From contig NZ_KI421517.1 of NCBI RefSeq assembly GCF_000473365.1, positions 2,381,504 through 2,445,503 of the forward strand: a stretch of DNA of 64,000 nucleotides, written 5' to 3'. The DNA is from Adhaeribacter aquaticus DSM 16391 (GTDB taxonomy: Bacteria; Bacteroidota; Bacteroidia; Cytophagales; Hymenobacteraceae). Under the pieces are notes generated by a model. That model did no database searches, was not told the DNA's origin, and saw only the letters and a list, made by a program, of their open reading frames with translations. The first letter of the stretch is position 1; each line of letters starts with the position of its first letter. Both the position numbers and the translations under genes were made by a program. This document shows positions 27,686 through 37,735 of this stretch, piece after piece.

Positions 27686-30106
27686 CTATTTATTCAATTT
27701 TACCACTTCATACTGACCTTCTCCCACTCCCGGCAAACCATCTTGCGTAATAGCTTCTACTGTAATTTTATACCGGGTAATATCTGCAACATTTTTAAAG
27801 TTAACCTTCACTTTTCCATTCCCATCTGTTTTTAAATCTGCCTGCCAATAAAGCATCGGTCTAAAAGCAGGAACTTCTTTTGCTTTGGGTATTTTAAAGG
27901 CTGGTTGAGAAAATTGCCGGTTTGTAAAAAGTCCTTCAAAGGGCACTACTGTATCCGATAAATTTTGTAAATCCAGTTTATTAGATTTGGTATAAATAGC
28001 AATTACTCCATCTCGGCCCATTAATCCAAATTTCCGGAGAGGCTCGGCATCATTGAAAACTTCCACCCTTGCTATTTGTTCAATGGGCAAACTTAAAACC
28101 ACCTGATTATCAAAAGTAGGTTTACCATCTATCAGGTATAGCGGGGAATTAGCAAAATACTTTGTTGCCTGACCCGAGTATAACCTACTTTCAAGCCCTG
28201 ATTTTGTCTTTTTCAGCGTTACAGATGCAATGACCTCCGTAAACAATTCTTCCATGTTGTTAAACTGCTCGTACTTGGCCATATTATAGCTCCTGTTACC
28301 GGATCTGCCTAATTTATATAAGGCATTTTGGTTTTTAAGATTACTATTTGTTTTACCTACCCCCAATAAACCGTAGGCATTTTGAATGCGGTACAGGTTG
28401 TAGGCATTTTGCTGATAAACAGCATGGTTTACCAATAATGGACTTGATGCAGCTTTAGGCAACCAATTCACCACCGATTCCAAGGCTGGAGTAACTTTAA
28501 TTCCTTGCAAGGCCTCTTCGCCTTTATAAAATCTTAGAATGGCGTCGCCTGTGGTTTCATAATCTGGTAAGATAACACTAAAATCACCGTTGGGATCAGT
28601 AAATGCAGCATACGTATTACCAGTACCCATTAATAAAATGTTTAGAAGAGTTGCGGCAACTGGTTTGCCTTCGGCGGTGGTAGCCCGGGCTTTAAATATA
28701 AAATCTTTTTCGGGTAAATATTGTTTGGGAGTACTTACTCCTCTTAATATTTCGGGCCATGAAAACCGCCGCCAGCCCTCGGTCAGAAGTAAAAGATCAA
28801 GGGCATGTTTTGTTTCTGGGGAGATATTCTTAAAAAACTGCATTGGGTTCTGGATAGGATCAGTTACCTGCCAACTCAGCTGTAAGTAAGACAAATAAGT
28901 TTCTTCGGGAGCCAGGGCTGCATACACATCGGTAACTGAGACAGAAATATTGGCTGGAACACCCATTCCATTACTATCTTTCACTTCTACCTCCAGGTCT
29001 ACCTTTTCACCGGGATTGTAACTATTTTTAGATGGCTTTACAACAACTGCTAAGGGAGATTGCTTATGAACATATATCAAACGTTCAGCATAAGGCTTTC
29101 CATCCTGCGCAAAAAGCGTTAATTGTACTACTCCCTCCGGCAAGTTGCTTTTGGATACCTGCCAGGTTATAGTAGTGGCATCACCACTAAAAGATTGGGC
29201 ATCGGCAAAAACCACTTTATTCTGGGACCTGGCTACCAGGAAAACTTTATCGGGTAAGGAACCACCACTTTTCTGGACCTGTACTATACACGTAGTACTA
29301 TTGCTATTATTTGCTGTAAGTACATAACCAGACGCTAAAGCTGGAGGCAAGACTACAGGCAATATATTTTTTGATTTACTTGTGGCCGTGTACGATTTAC
29401 CAGCCTCCGGCTTAAATAAAAAACTACCAAAGCCATTTTCCGTGCTATTAAAATTTAAAATAGTGTTGCCCGCGTTATCCTGAAGTGTCCCGGTTATTGC
29501 CATTAGGTTACCCAATGAATCTACTGCTTTTAAGACAATTTTACTTTCCAGGCCGTTTACCAAATTGCCACCTTCCGGGAAAAAATATAGTTGGTTAATA
29601 GGTTTTGAGGCTGCAACCTTACCAGGGTTATCCGAAGCAAAATTATAAATGGGTATTGGTTTTATGAAACTGTAGCTGGCCGGATAATTTCGCATCCAAC
29701 GCGTGAATGCTACTAAAGTGTAATTTCCGGCTTGAGCATTTTCAGGCAATGCAATAAATCCCGATGTTAATCCATTAGTAATTTCTAAGCGCAGTTTCTG
29801 TATTTCCTGCTTATTTTCCTGCAACAGGCTAAGGTGTAAAATAGAGCTTAATTGGGTAGGGCCATTGGAATCAGCTGCTCTCACATAACCTTTAAACCAG
29901 ATGGTATCACCGGCGGAATAGTAAGTTTTATCTGTTTGAATAAATATTTGCTCCTGCTGATTTTCTTTCGTAAAGCTTTCTATTTTACTTATGATCCCTG
30001 TTAAAACAGGATCGTCAGTAGTTGTTTGTAGGGCTTTGAAAGCCATTGTGACTAGCACCAGGCACAACGTACTGATATAAATAAAATAGGAACGGAAAAA
30101 GATCAT
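27686..30106 (-). CDS. MG2-domain protein with TonB plug-like domain, no barrel
   Basis: An 806-residue exported protein. The N-terminal hydrophobic segment (about 5-24) is a signal or anchor. Next comes a macroglobulin MG2-like domain (about 50-150, IFIQTDKTYYSAGDTIWFKGYV), further beta-sandwich domains, and a carboxypeptidase-regulatory-like part (about 465-530). A plug-like segment lies at about 610-710 (LYLIDGKPT... and GLMGRDGVIAIYTK). The end (DLKTDGNGKVKVNFKNVAD...) is another beta domain, and no transmembrane barrel follows. This build is common in Bacteroidota, and its function is not established; it may pair with an outer-membrane receptor. It is the last gene of a likely operon with the DUF4249 protein (52 bp gap) and the STN receptor upstream. 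Confidence 0.85.
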   Translation of the reverse strand: MIFFRSYFIYISTLCLVLVTMAFKALQTTTDDPVLTGIISKIESFTKENQQEQIFIQTDKTYYSAGDTIWFKGYVRAADSNGPTQLSSILHLSLLQENKQEIQKLRLEITNGLTSGFIALPENAQAGNYTLVAFTRWMRNYPASYSFIKPIPIYNFASDNPGKVAASKPINQLYFFPEGGNLVNGLESKIVLKAVDSLGNLMAITGTLQDNAGNTILNFNSTENGFGSFLFKPEAGKSYTATSKSKNILPVVLPPALASGYVLTANNSNSTTCIVQVQKSGGSLPDKVFLVARSQNKVVFADAQSFSGDATTITWQVSKSNLPEGVVQLTLFAQDGKPYAERLIYVHKQSPLAVVVKPSKNSYNPGEKVDLEVEVKDSNGMGVPANISVSVTDVYAALAPEETYLSYLQLSWQVTDPIQNPMQFFKNISPETKHALDLLLLTEGWRRFSWPEILRGVSTPKQYLPEKDFIFKARATTAEGKPVAATLLNILLMGTGNTYAAFTDPNGDFSVILPDYETTGDAILRFYKGEEALQGIKVTPALESVVNWLPKAASSPLLVNHAVYQQNAYNLYRIQNAYGLLGVGKTNSNLKNQNALYKLGRSGNRSYNMAKYEQFNNMEELFTEVIASVTLKKTKSGLESRLYSGQATKYFANSPLYLIDGKPTFDNQVVLSLPIEQIARVEVFNDAEPLRKFGLMGRDGVIAIYTKSNKLDLQNLSDTVVPFEGLFTNRQFSQPAFKIPKAKEVPAFRPMLYWQADLKTDGNGKVKVNFKNVADITRYKITVEAITQDGLPGVGEGQYEVVKLNK

Positions 30107-30158
30107 CTAAAATGCTTTAACTTAATATAAAATACTCTATCCTGCCTGCTCAAATAAT

Positions 30159-31214
30159 TTACCAATACGAAGGTTTTGTGCTGGAACTACCAGCTAATTC
30201 CCGGCAATCATCGGGATACTCAAAGTATCTAAGATGAAGACCCAACGTCTGGGGATCGATAAAAATACTTTTTCGTTTAACTGCAGAAGCACTAAAGAAG
30301 CCTAACGGTTTGGCTGATCCAGCTGAAAGGTTGGTCATATTACCTTCCACTGCTGCTGGTGGCGGGCTTTGAATGCTACTCACACTATTTAACTGGGTTT
30401 TAAGAATGTTCAGAAAGTCGTAGGCCTTTTCGGAAACCGAATATTGCTTTATCTCTAAATAAACACGTGTGCCAAATGTTTGACTATTAATAGGGATTTT
30501 AGTTACCAGCTGTTTTTTTAGTTCTTTACCATCTACCAGTCGGTCGTTCTGAATACTGATAACATCGTTTAACATCGTAACCCAGCACGTCTGGCAACAT
30601 CTTTTAGGCCGCGGAGTACAGGAAATCTGTAATGGTGCCGGTTCACAATAATCCCAAGGTTGAGTTTCTACCTGGTATACCACTTCGTATTCCCATTTAT
30701 AATAATTTTTCTCTGCAGCCCGATCTTTGGTATTAATGTAGGCATTGAGCCAAAATACTTCCTGCGGTTGTTTATTTTTGTCCAGGGCAATACGTTTTTC
30801 TACTTCGTAGCTAATATTTTCTATCTCGGGTACCGCTTGTAAAGTTTCCGGTTCTGATGCAAATCTTTCTCCGGTAGCAGTAATAATATTTAGGGTATAG
30901 GTACGGCCAACTTGCCCTCTGAACCCAGTTGGCGTCTGGTAAGTACCCGGCCCGGTTTGCTGCAGGTTATAAACTCTTCCTAAATCATCAGTAACCGAAA
31001 CCTGGGCTTTATCTTCCGTCGGAATTTTTTGAGGTGTATAAGGAACCTGTTGCGTTTTGGTTAAGGTAATGGTGTAAGGCCCTGGCTCATCATTAATGGT
31101 GCCATCTACCACTAATCTTTCATCTTTTTGATCAATCTTTACCTCCAAAGGCTCTATACATCCTGCTATTAAAAACAAAAACAAAAGGTTTATTCTGCTG
31201 TATAGTTTTTTCAT
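30159..31214 (-). CDS. DUF4249-family lipoprotein
   Basis: A 351-residue lipoprotein. The lipobox is LFLIAGC (Cys about residue 19), followed by IEPLEVKIDQKDERLVVDGTIND, the typical DUF4249 start. The middle has a Cys-rich stretch (CEPAPLQISCTPRPKRCCQTC), with spacing that could form disulfides or bind metal. DUF4249 proteins are nearly always encoded next to a TonB-dependent receptor and probably play a SusD-like partner role at the surface (inference from gene neighbourhood). The stop of the receptor gene lies 13 bp upstream of this ATG. Confidence 0.9.
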   Translation of the reverse strand: MKKLYSRINLLFLFLIAGCIEPLEVKIDQKDERLVVDGTINDEPGPYTITLTKTQQVPYTPQKIPTEDKAQVSVTDDLGRVYNLQQTGPGTYQTPTGFRGQVGRTYTLNIITATGERFASEPETLQAVPEIENISYEVEKRIALDKNKQPQEVFWLNAYINTKDRAAEKNYYKWEYEVVYQVETQPWDYCEPAPLQISCTPRPKRCCQTCWVTMLNDVISIQNDRLVDGKELKKQLVTKIPINSQTFGTRVYLEIKQYSVSEKAYDFLNILKTQLNSVSSIQSPPPAAVEGNMTNLSAGSAKPLGFFSASAVKRKSIFIDPQTLGLHLRYFEYPDDCRELAGSSSTKPSYW

Positions 31215-31227
31215 GACAGAATGAATT

Positions 31228-33906
31228 TTAAAATTTGAACTCGTAGCTAACAGAAGGTAGCGGAACGCCTACCACGGCCAATTGATAAGTTTGCGGGGGC
31301 GCACCCGGTATGTGCTTGAAAAATACTGAATACGGATTTTTACGGCCATACACATTATATACCGACACATTCCAGCTTCCTTCCCACTTTTTATCTTTTT
31401 TATGATTGGTTAAAACCGAAACGGCTAAGTCTAACCGGTGATAGGCTGGTAAACGGTAATTATTCCGGTCACCGAAATTAGGCACTTTAAACGGTCCCAC
31501 AATGTAATACGATAACGGAATTGACACCGGCCGCCCGGTACTATAGGTAAAATTGGTGGAGAAAGTAACTCTTTTTTTTACCTTATAACTGCTTACCATA
31601 TTAAAAACATGCGGTTTGTCGTAATTGGCCCGATACCATTCGCCCCGGTTTATTTTCTCTTCTTCGGTGGGTCCGTTTATTTTTAGTAATGTCCGGGAAT
31701 AGGCATAACTAACCAGACCTGTTAACCGGCCGGCATTCTTATTTAAGATCATTTCTACCCCGTAGGCTTTACCTATTCCTGGCAGCAAATCAGCTTCAAT
31801 GGCCTCATTCAAAAATAACGTAGCTCCATTTTTATAATCCAGAATATTACTAATTTGCTTGTAATACCCTTCAATGGAGGCTTCGTACTTATTTTGGGAG
31901 AAGTTGCGGAAATATCCTAAACTTACCTGATCACCTATTTGGGGTTTAATATAAGTGTTACTGGTTTTCCAAATATCAATTGGCGAAGCCGCTGCGGTAT
32001 TGGAAATTAAATGAATGTATTGCCGCATCCGGTTAAACCCAAACTTAACTGAACTTAGATCGGATAAACTATATTTAATTGAGATACGGGGTTCGGGTCC
32101 ATGGTAGGTTTTTATTACATTTAAGCCGGTGTAACTAAGGGTGTCGGTAATGGTTCTTAGTTTTTTAGGAACTCCTGGTTCGTACACAAAAACAGCAGTA
32201 TTACCATAATTGTTAAACATAGAGTACCGCAAACCATAGATTACCGTCAGGCGGGGAGTAAATTCATATTCGTGGTTAAAATAGATGCTCGACTCCAGGG
32301 ACTGTTCGCGTTGGATTTGGGTAGAGGTAATTTGCGAAAATTCAGAGATTGGCTCTACTTGCCCAGGTTGAAACCCATAGTTAATAATAGAAGCACCAAA
32401 ATTAAATTCTTGCCGGGGGAAAGAATAAATAAAATTTGCTTTTACATTTTTAGAAGCAATTCCATTAGAATAATCTAAGGCACTATTCTCTTCCTTATTC
32501 AGTAAACTAAACTTGTAATTGCTGTAATTAACCCCAACATCTACTAAAAAATTATTGGTGAAAAAATGGGTATATTTTAAACTTGCCGTTCTACTGGTCC
32601 ATTTATAAAGCGTATCTACCGCAAACCCAAAATTGTCGGAGCTCTGGTAAGCTGATAAAGTTATTTTGTTCTGAGCATTTATAGCATGAGAAATTTTACC
32701 CGATAAATCGTAAAAGGAAGCCTGACTTTCCCGCAAACTGGCATTGGGGAGGCGGTGCATTAACCAGTTGGAATAGGAGCTCCTGCCCGCTACAATAAAA
32801 GAAGTTTTTTCTTTTACAATTGGTCCTTCTACCGATAACCGGCCCGTGATTAAGCCAATACCACCATTACCCGAAATCTTTTGCAGATTACCTTCTTTTT
32901 GAGTTACATCCAGAACCGACGAAACCCGGCTCCCAAACTGGGCCGGAATTCCACCCCTATAAAGGGTCGCATCTTTAATGGCATTGGGATTGAAAACAGA
33001 AAAGAACCCGAATAAATGAGAAGAGTTATAAATGGGCGCATCATCCAATAAAATCAGGTTTTGGTCAATATTACCTCCACGAACATTGAAACCTGTAGCC
33101 GCCTCACCTACCGATGTTACTCCTGGCAGCAACTTAATGTTATTGATCACATCGGCTTCGCCTAAAAAAGTTGGCAGTTTTTTTAATGCAACCATTTCTA
33201 ATTTATTCACCCCGGTTTGTACACCAGAAACATTGCTATCAGCTTTACGGCCCGCAGTTACCTGCACTTCGGCCAATTGTGCCGATGTTTTAAACAAACC
33301 TATATCCAGAGTAGTGTTCTGTACCAGGTTTAATTCCTTTTTCTCTTTCTCATAACCCAGGTAGGTAACAACCAAATTGGTTTGTCCGGCTTGTAAGGTA
33401 ATAACATAGAAACCATTTTTATCTGAGATGGTGCCGGCCTTTGATGCTTCTGAAAAAATGCTGGCGCCGCTTATTGGTTCGTCAGTCCTGGCATCTTTAA
33501 TTATCCCTTTTACCACCACCCGCTTGTTTGCCCCTAAAGCAAGCTTGTTTTGATTTGGTTTTTCTGGACTTTCCTGTTGTTTATCAGTAGAGTCGGCAGG
33601 CACTATAACAACTGTAACCGGATTATAGAGAATATAGGTGAGGGTGGTTTTACGCAGCAATGTTTGCATAACAGCTGATAACTCCGCCTGCTGAAAGTTG
33701 GCTGTTACAAAAACGGTATCAATCCATTCTTTTTTATAATATACCTGCAGGTTATGGTTGTTCTGCAATTCCTCAAAAACCTGTGTAAGCGGAATATTCC
33801 TATAGTTACCACTAACCTTAACTGTAGTTATATTTTGAGAATATAAGGATAAAGAACAAAGGCAAAAAAGCAATGTAATACAGTACCCGGTAAATTTAAA
33901 TTGCAT
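31228..33906 (-). CDS. TonB-dependent receptor with STN domain
   Basis: An 892-residue outer-membrane receptor. A signal peptide (about 1-23, ending SLYSQ) is followed by an STN (secretin/TonB N-terminal) domain (about 30-105), as in FecA-type transducing receptors. A carboxypeptidase-regulatory-like domain (about 130-215), a plug (about 225-345, LGEADVINNIKLLPGV and GNIDQNLILLDDAPIYN) and a barrel ending in Phe (VSYEFKF) complete it. An STN domain usually contacts an anti-sigma factor, but no FecR/sigma pair is present here. In Bacteroidota the STN plus DUF4249 pairing is common without such a pair. First gene of the operon that continues into the DUF4249 and MG2/plug genes. Ligand unknown. 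Confidence 0.93.
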   Translation of the reverse strand: MQFKFTGYCITLLFCLCSLSLYSQNITTVKVSGNYRNIPLTQVFEELQNNHNLQVYYKKEWIDTVFVTANFQQAELSAVMQTLLRKTTLTYILYNPVTVVIVPADSTDKQQESPEKPNQNKLALGANKRVVVKGIIKDARTDEPISGASIFSEASKAGTISDKNGFYVITLQAGQTNLVVTYLGYEKEKKELNLVQNTTLDIGLFKTSAQLAEVQVTAGRKADSNVSGVQTGVNKLEMVALKKLPTFLGEADVINNIKLLPGVTSVGEAATGFNVRGGNIDQNLILLDDAPIYNSSHLFGFFSVFNPNAIKDATLYRGGIPAQFGSRVSSVLDVTQKEGNLQKISGNGGIGLITGRLSVEGPIVKEKTSFIVAGRSSYSNWLMHRLPNASLRESQASFYDLSGKISHAINAQNKITLSAYQSSDNFGFAVDTLYKWTSRTASLKYTHFFTNNFLVDVGVNYSNYKFSLLNKEENSALDYSNGIASKNVKANFIYSFPRQEFNFGASIINYGFQPGQVEPISEFSQITSTQIQREQSLESSIYFNHEYEFTPRLTVIYGLRYSMFNNYGNTAVFVYEPGVPKKLRTITDTLSYTGLNVIKTYHGPEPRISIKYSLSDLSSVKFGFNRMRQYIHLISNTAAASPIDIWKTSNTYIKPQIGDQVSLGYFRNFSQNKYEASIEGYYKQISNILDYKNGATLFLNEAIEADLLPGIGKAYGVEMILNKNAGRLTGLVSYAYSRTLLKINGPTEEEKINRGEWYRANYDKPHVFNMVSSYKVKKRVTFSTNFTYSTGRPVSIPLSYYIVGPFKVPNFGDRNNYRLPAYHRLDLAVSVLTNHKKDKKWEGSWNVSVYNVYGRKNPYSVFFKHIPGAPPQTYQLAVVGVPLPSVSYEFKF

Positions 33907-34275
33907 TCACTTATTTAAACTGGAAAAAACTTTTGCCCTGAATATAGTTTTAAGTTAGGAAAATATTGGTTAAATAAAAATAAATATGGTTATGTTTCTA
34001 ATAAAATAGAAATTACCAGCTTCTTATAATCCTTTTTCTAAAGATTTTAAATAAATAGGATTGGTTGCATCAACTCTACTCCAAATGCAGAACTAACTAT
34101 AGGCGCTTGATTGTGATTAGGATTGTTTAAGGTTTCTTTACAAGCTAAACCGGCAATTATTATTATAAAATTAAATAGTTAAGCCATAAGCCTTAGCCTA
34201 ACTTATCCGCGCTCCTTCAAAATTTGGAAAAATTGGTAAGCAGCATTTAAAGCATTATTAGCAAAAAATCATTTC
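33907..34275. other. Gene-free stretch, promoter region of the STN receptor operon
   Basis: About 370 bp of AT-rich DNA between the receptor start and the SDR gene end. No coding frame, RNA gene or clear hairpin was seen; the operon promoter should be here, but no convincing TAnnTTTG was identified. Confidence 0.5.
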
Positions 34276-35004
34276 TTATTTAATCAGGTCTATTCTAAAA
34301 ACTACTTCATTAAAGGAATCAGCCTCATTCACTAAAGTCATTATTTTGGCAGCAACTTTATCAGGCTGCTCTAGCGCGTTCTCTTCTTTTAACTTTTGAA
34401 ACTTCTCAATTTCACTAAACTGATCCGCTTCAGCTTCCCGGATGTGTGTTTGCATAGCCGTATCTACTACTCCCGGAGATAAGGCAAAGACTTTTACATT
34501 GGTTTTCTGCAAATCCTGTTCTTTCTGGCAGGTAAGCGACAACATATCCAAAGCCGCTTTAGATGCACAATAGGCCGCCCATCCATCAACAGGGCGTTTA
34601 CCCGCTCCCGAGCTCATATTAATAATAATTTTAGGACAATTATGATGATGATACGCACTCAGAAACGTATCCATAAACATAGCCGGAGCCACTACATTCA
34701 CATCAAAAACAAACTCTACATTATCAGTGGATTGGCTCCCAATATAACTAACTTCGCCTACTACCCCGGCATTATTAATGAGCACAATTTTGTCTGGCTC
34801 GCGCAACTCCGGATACACCTTATGAATATTGTTTCGCAAAGCGGTTATATCCGACAAATCCAGGTGCAGATGGTGGTATCGCTCATGGGTAATGGACACA
34901 TTCCGGGAGATACCGGTAACAATTGTGTTCTGATCTTCTAAAGCAGCTTCTGCCAAAGCTTTGCCAATACCTTTGCTGGTGCCGGTAATAAAATAGTAAT
35001 TCAT
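34276..35004 (-). CDS. SDR-family NAD(P)-dependent oxidoreductase
   Basis: A 242-residue classical short-chain dehydrogenase/reductase. The Rossmann motif TGTSKGIG is at residues 8-15, NNAG near residue 77, catalytic Ser in INMSSGAG near 131, and the YCASK active-site pair near 145. The DLSDI loop and the overall shape resemble the sepiapterin reductase/benzil reductase branch, but the substrate cannot be told. Its ATG lies downstream of hslU, with the hslU terminator between them, so it is probably transcribed on its own. Confidence 0.9.
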   Translation of the reverse strand: MNYYFITGTSKGIGKALAEAALEDQNTIVTGISRNVSITHERYHHLHLDLSDITALRNNIHKVYPELREPDKIVLINNAGVVGEVSYIGSQSTDNVEFVFDVNVVAPAMFMDTFLSAYHHHNCPKIIINMSSGAGKRPVDGWAAYCASKAALDMLSLTCQKEQDLQKTNVKVFALSPGVVDTAMQTHIREAEADQFSEIEKFQKLKEENALEQPDKVAAKIMTLVNEADSFNEVVFRIDLIK

Positions 35005-35069
35005 AGTTGTTGTTTATAATAATTAATACGCGCAGCCGAAATATCAGTTTTTAAATACTGATACGGAAC

Positions 35070-35107
35070 AAAAAAGCCTGAACGTTTAATCTCGTTCAGG
35101 CTTTTTT
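35070..35107 (-). terminator. Terminator of hslU
   Basis: A 15-bp perfect stem (AAAAAAGCCTGAACG with its complement) and an 8-base loop, 16 bp after the hslU stop, with a T tract in the minus-strand direction. Confidence 0.85.
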
Positions 35108-35122
35108 ATCGGCATAAAAGCT

Positions 35123-36517
35123 TTATAAAATATATTGACTTAGATCCCGGTTTTTCACCATTGGCGATAAACGTTCCTCTACCAACTCTTTGGTAATCTG
35201 GATGTGAGCATTAGCCCCAATCTTATCCGGAACATCAAATAAAATATCATTTAATAAGCGGCTTACTACTGTATGCAAACGCCGTGCTCCAATATTTTCT
35301 ACTTCATTATTTACTTCAAAAGCAATTTCCGCAAGTTTTTCCAGGGCCTCATCATCAAAAGTAAGTTCCACGTCTTCGGCACTTAAGAGAGCCTCGTATT
35401 GCTTGGTTAAAGCATTTTTCGGAAATTTTAAAATCCGGTAAAAATCTTCTTTGGTTAAACTGCTTAATTCAACCCGAATCGGGAATCGACCCTGTAATTC
35501 AGGAATTAAATCAGAAGGTTTGGCCACGTGAAAAGCACCAGCAGCAATAAATAAAATATGGTCGGTATTAATCACCCCATATTTAGTACTTACAGTGCTG
35601 CCTTCCACAATAGGCAATAAGTCGCGCTGCACCCCTTCCCGGCTTACATCCGGCCCGCCGGCTTTATTGCTGGAACTGGCTACTTTATCTATTTCATCAA
35701 TAAAAATTACCCCCGCATTTTCAGCTTTCTGAATTGCCTCTTCTTTTACCTCATCCATATCAATGAGTTTTACGGCTTCTTCTTCCAATAAAATTTTGCG
35801 AGCCTCAGCAATGGTTACTTTCCGTTTCTTGGTTTTTTTAGGCATCAACCCATTCAGCATCTCCTGGATATTCATCATGGAAGCCTCATCAATACCAGGC
35901 CCCATAACTCCCACGCCCGGAGAACCTGTTTGCTGCACTTTTATATCTATCTTTCGGTCGTCCAGCTCCCCACTTCTAATTTTAAGCCTAAACTTTTCCC
36001 GGGTCCGTTCATTCAGCTCCTGATCAGAATCCGGAATACGGTTATCATCTAAAGAATAATCAGCCACTGGCTTTGAACCTGCCGTACTAACAGGCGGTAT
36101 CAAGGCATCCAGAATAATATCTTCTACTACCTGCACGGCCTGGGCTTTTACCTCTTCCTTCTTCCGCATTTTAACCATGTTCACGGATTGCTCTACCAAA
36201 TCCCGCACCATGCTTTCTACATCGCGGCCCACATATCCTACTTCGGTAAATTTAGAGGCTTCTACTTTTGTAAAAGGCGCATCGGCAATACTGGCCAAAC
36301 GGCGGGCTATTTCGGTTTTACCTACCCCGGTAGCCCCAATCATTAAAATATTATTTGGTACAATTTCCTTTTGCATATCGGGTGCGGCATGCATCCGACG
36401 CCAGCGGTTACGAAGCGCAATAGCCACATTTCGTTTTGCATCATGCTGGCCAATGATATATTTATCGAGTTCAGCTACTATCTGAGCCGGAGTTAAGTAT
36501 TGTGTAGGTTCTAACAT
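35123..36517 (-). CDS. hslU: ATP-dependent protease ATPase subunit HslU (ClpY)
   Basis: HslU is the AAA+ unfoldase that feeds substrates into the HslV peptidase in the cytosol. It has 464 residues, with N-terminal LTPAQIVAELDKYIIGQHDAK, Walker A GATGVGKT (residues 61-68), a family-specific I domain (about 110-245), Walker B VIFIDEIDKVA near 272, and sensor/arginine-finger motifs in GRFPIRVEL. The C terminus MVKNRDLSQYIL matches the conserved tail that docks into HslV. No hslV is adjacent; porQ and an SDR gene flank it. Lon, another ATP-dependent protease, is encoded 1.2 kb away. Confidence 0.97.
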   Translation of the reverse strand: MLEPTQYLTPAQIVAELDKYIIGQHDAKRNVAIALRNRWRRMHAAPDMQKEIVPNNILMIGATGVGKTEIARRLASIADAPFTKVEASKFTEVGYVGRDVESMVRDLVEQSVNMVKMRKKEEVKAQAVQVVEDIILDALIPPVSTAGSKPVADYSLDDNRIPDSDQELNERTREKFRLKIRSGELDDRKIDIKVQQTGSPGVGVMGPGIDEASMMNIQEMLNGLMPKKTKKRKVTIAEARKILLEEEAVKLIDMDEVKEEAIQKAENAGVIFIDEIDKVASSSNKAGGPDVSREGVQRDLLPIVEGSTVSTKYGVINTDHILFIAAGAFHVAKPSDLIPELQGRFPIRVELSSLTKEDFYRILKFPKNALTKQYEALLSAEDVELTFDDEALEKLAEIAFEVNNEVENIGARRLHTVVSRLLNDILFDVPDKIGANAHIQITKELVEERLSPMVKNRDLSQYIL

Positions 36518-36649
36518 ATTCTAAAATGTATTCAGCCCAGGCTGAAAATATCAATTTTGAAATAATATCTTAAAAAGCGTAAATGGCAAAGTCTTTTAGG
36601 AGCATACAATATGCCAAAGGTAATGAAACTGACAAGTTGCTAATAATCT

Positions 36650-37708
36650 TTACGATTTGTCAGTACTGGTATTGCGTGATTTTGTTTTAAATAAGCGTTG
36701 CAAATTACTGGTGAGGGTAAAATAGTTACTGTTTCCGGCTAAATGATAAAAGCCTCTGGCATAATCCAGTTGAAATCCTTTTACCTTTATCATAGTACCT
36801 AAAGAAAATCCGGCTGCTCCGCCGGCATTCTCCAGAACCAGCTCTTTTCTGCGTAAATGATTATACCCCACCCGCACGTTAAAGTTCTTGGTTAGTAAGA
36901 CCTCCCCACCCACTACAAAATGCCGGGCAATTTTATCTCCTATACTTTTTTTAGTTGGAGAGCTATTTCTTATTTGTTTTAAAGCAGCAGTCCCTGTTGT
37001 ATCCAGGTACACGATATCAAACTTCTGTAAATGATGGGCTGAAAAAAAAAACCGGAGGGGCATATGTTCCGGCTTGTAGGTCAAACCTACTTGTACATCC
37101 AATGGCACTACTTCCTTCTTGTTTGTATAGGCTTTTACCTGATAACCTATATTTTTAATAGCTAACCCAAGGGTAAAATCCTGATCCGGATGTTTAAATA
37201 TACCACCAACATCGGTGAGAAGGGCGATAGCTTTGTATTCTGCTATACCACTTACCGCTATTTTCGCGGTAGCTCCTAAGGTAAAAGGACCTAAGCTGGA
37301 GGCATGACCCAGGCTAAGCGCATAATCATTAATAGAAAACTTTCCCTCTTCCTGCCCGGTGGCATCACGTTGCACAAACTGCCCGTAGCTAAAGTAGTTT
37401 AAGCCCAATGCCCATAACCCCGCCTTCTTAAAACGAGCAGCATAAGCAAAAGAAGATTGAGAGATATCTGAAACAAAATCAGTGTAACTAACAGCAGCCT
37501 GGCCCTCCATATCCGGATGAAGTAAGCCCGGATTTGCCTGCCACATACCTACCTCAGAACCAGTAGCAGAAATATTTACGCCACCTAAAGCGGCTATTTT
37601 AGCATTGGGCGGTAAGTGTAAAGCCTGAAATGTTCTTTTGCCTCCTACCTGGGCCATAACTGGCCACGCAAGAAGGAAACAAAAGAACAATATCCAGTAT
37701 TTTGGCAT
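36650..37708 (-). CDS. porQ: Type IX secretion system outer-membrane protein PorQ
   Basis: PorQ is part of the outer-membrane attachment complex of the type IX secretion system, which moves and anchors C-terminal-domain proteins on the cell surface. The 352-residue protein has a signal peptide (1-19, ending VMAQ). The hallmark start of the mature protein is FQALHLPPNAKIAALGGVNI, followed by WQANPGLLHP and a beta-barrel of the PorP/PorV-like fold with alternating strands (GLWALGLNYFSYGQF). It lies between hslU and lon; transcription with lon is possible (27-bp gap after the lon stop). Confidence 0.88.
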   Translation of the reverse strand: MPKYWILFFCFLLAWPVMAQVGGKRTFQALHLPPNAKIAALGGVNISATGSEVGMWQANPGLLHPDMEGQAAVSYTDFVSDISQSSFAYAARFKKAGLWALGLNYFSYGQFVQRDATGQEEGKFSINDYALSLGHASSLGPFTLGATAKIAVSGIAEYKAIALLTDVGGIFKHPDQDFTLGLAIKNIGYQVKAYTNKKEVVPLDVQVGLTYKPEHMPLRFFFSAHHLQKFDIVYLDTTGTAALKQIRNSSPTKKSIGDKIARHFVVGGEVLLTKNFNVRVGYNHLRRKELVLENAGGAAGFSLGTMIKVKGFQLDYARGFYHLAGNSNYFTLTSNLQRLFKTKSRNTSTDKS

Positions 37709-37735
37709 ATTTCACTTAACGCCAGCAGTAATTTA

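Noticed and set aside
36518-36649. Sigma-54-like box before hslU
   Set aside because: TTTGGCATATTGTATG has TGGCAT, but the -12 half does not occur at the right spacing.
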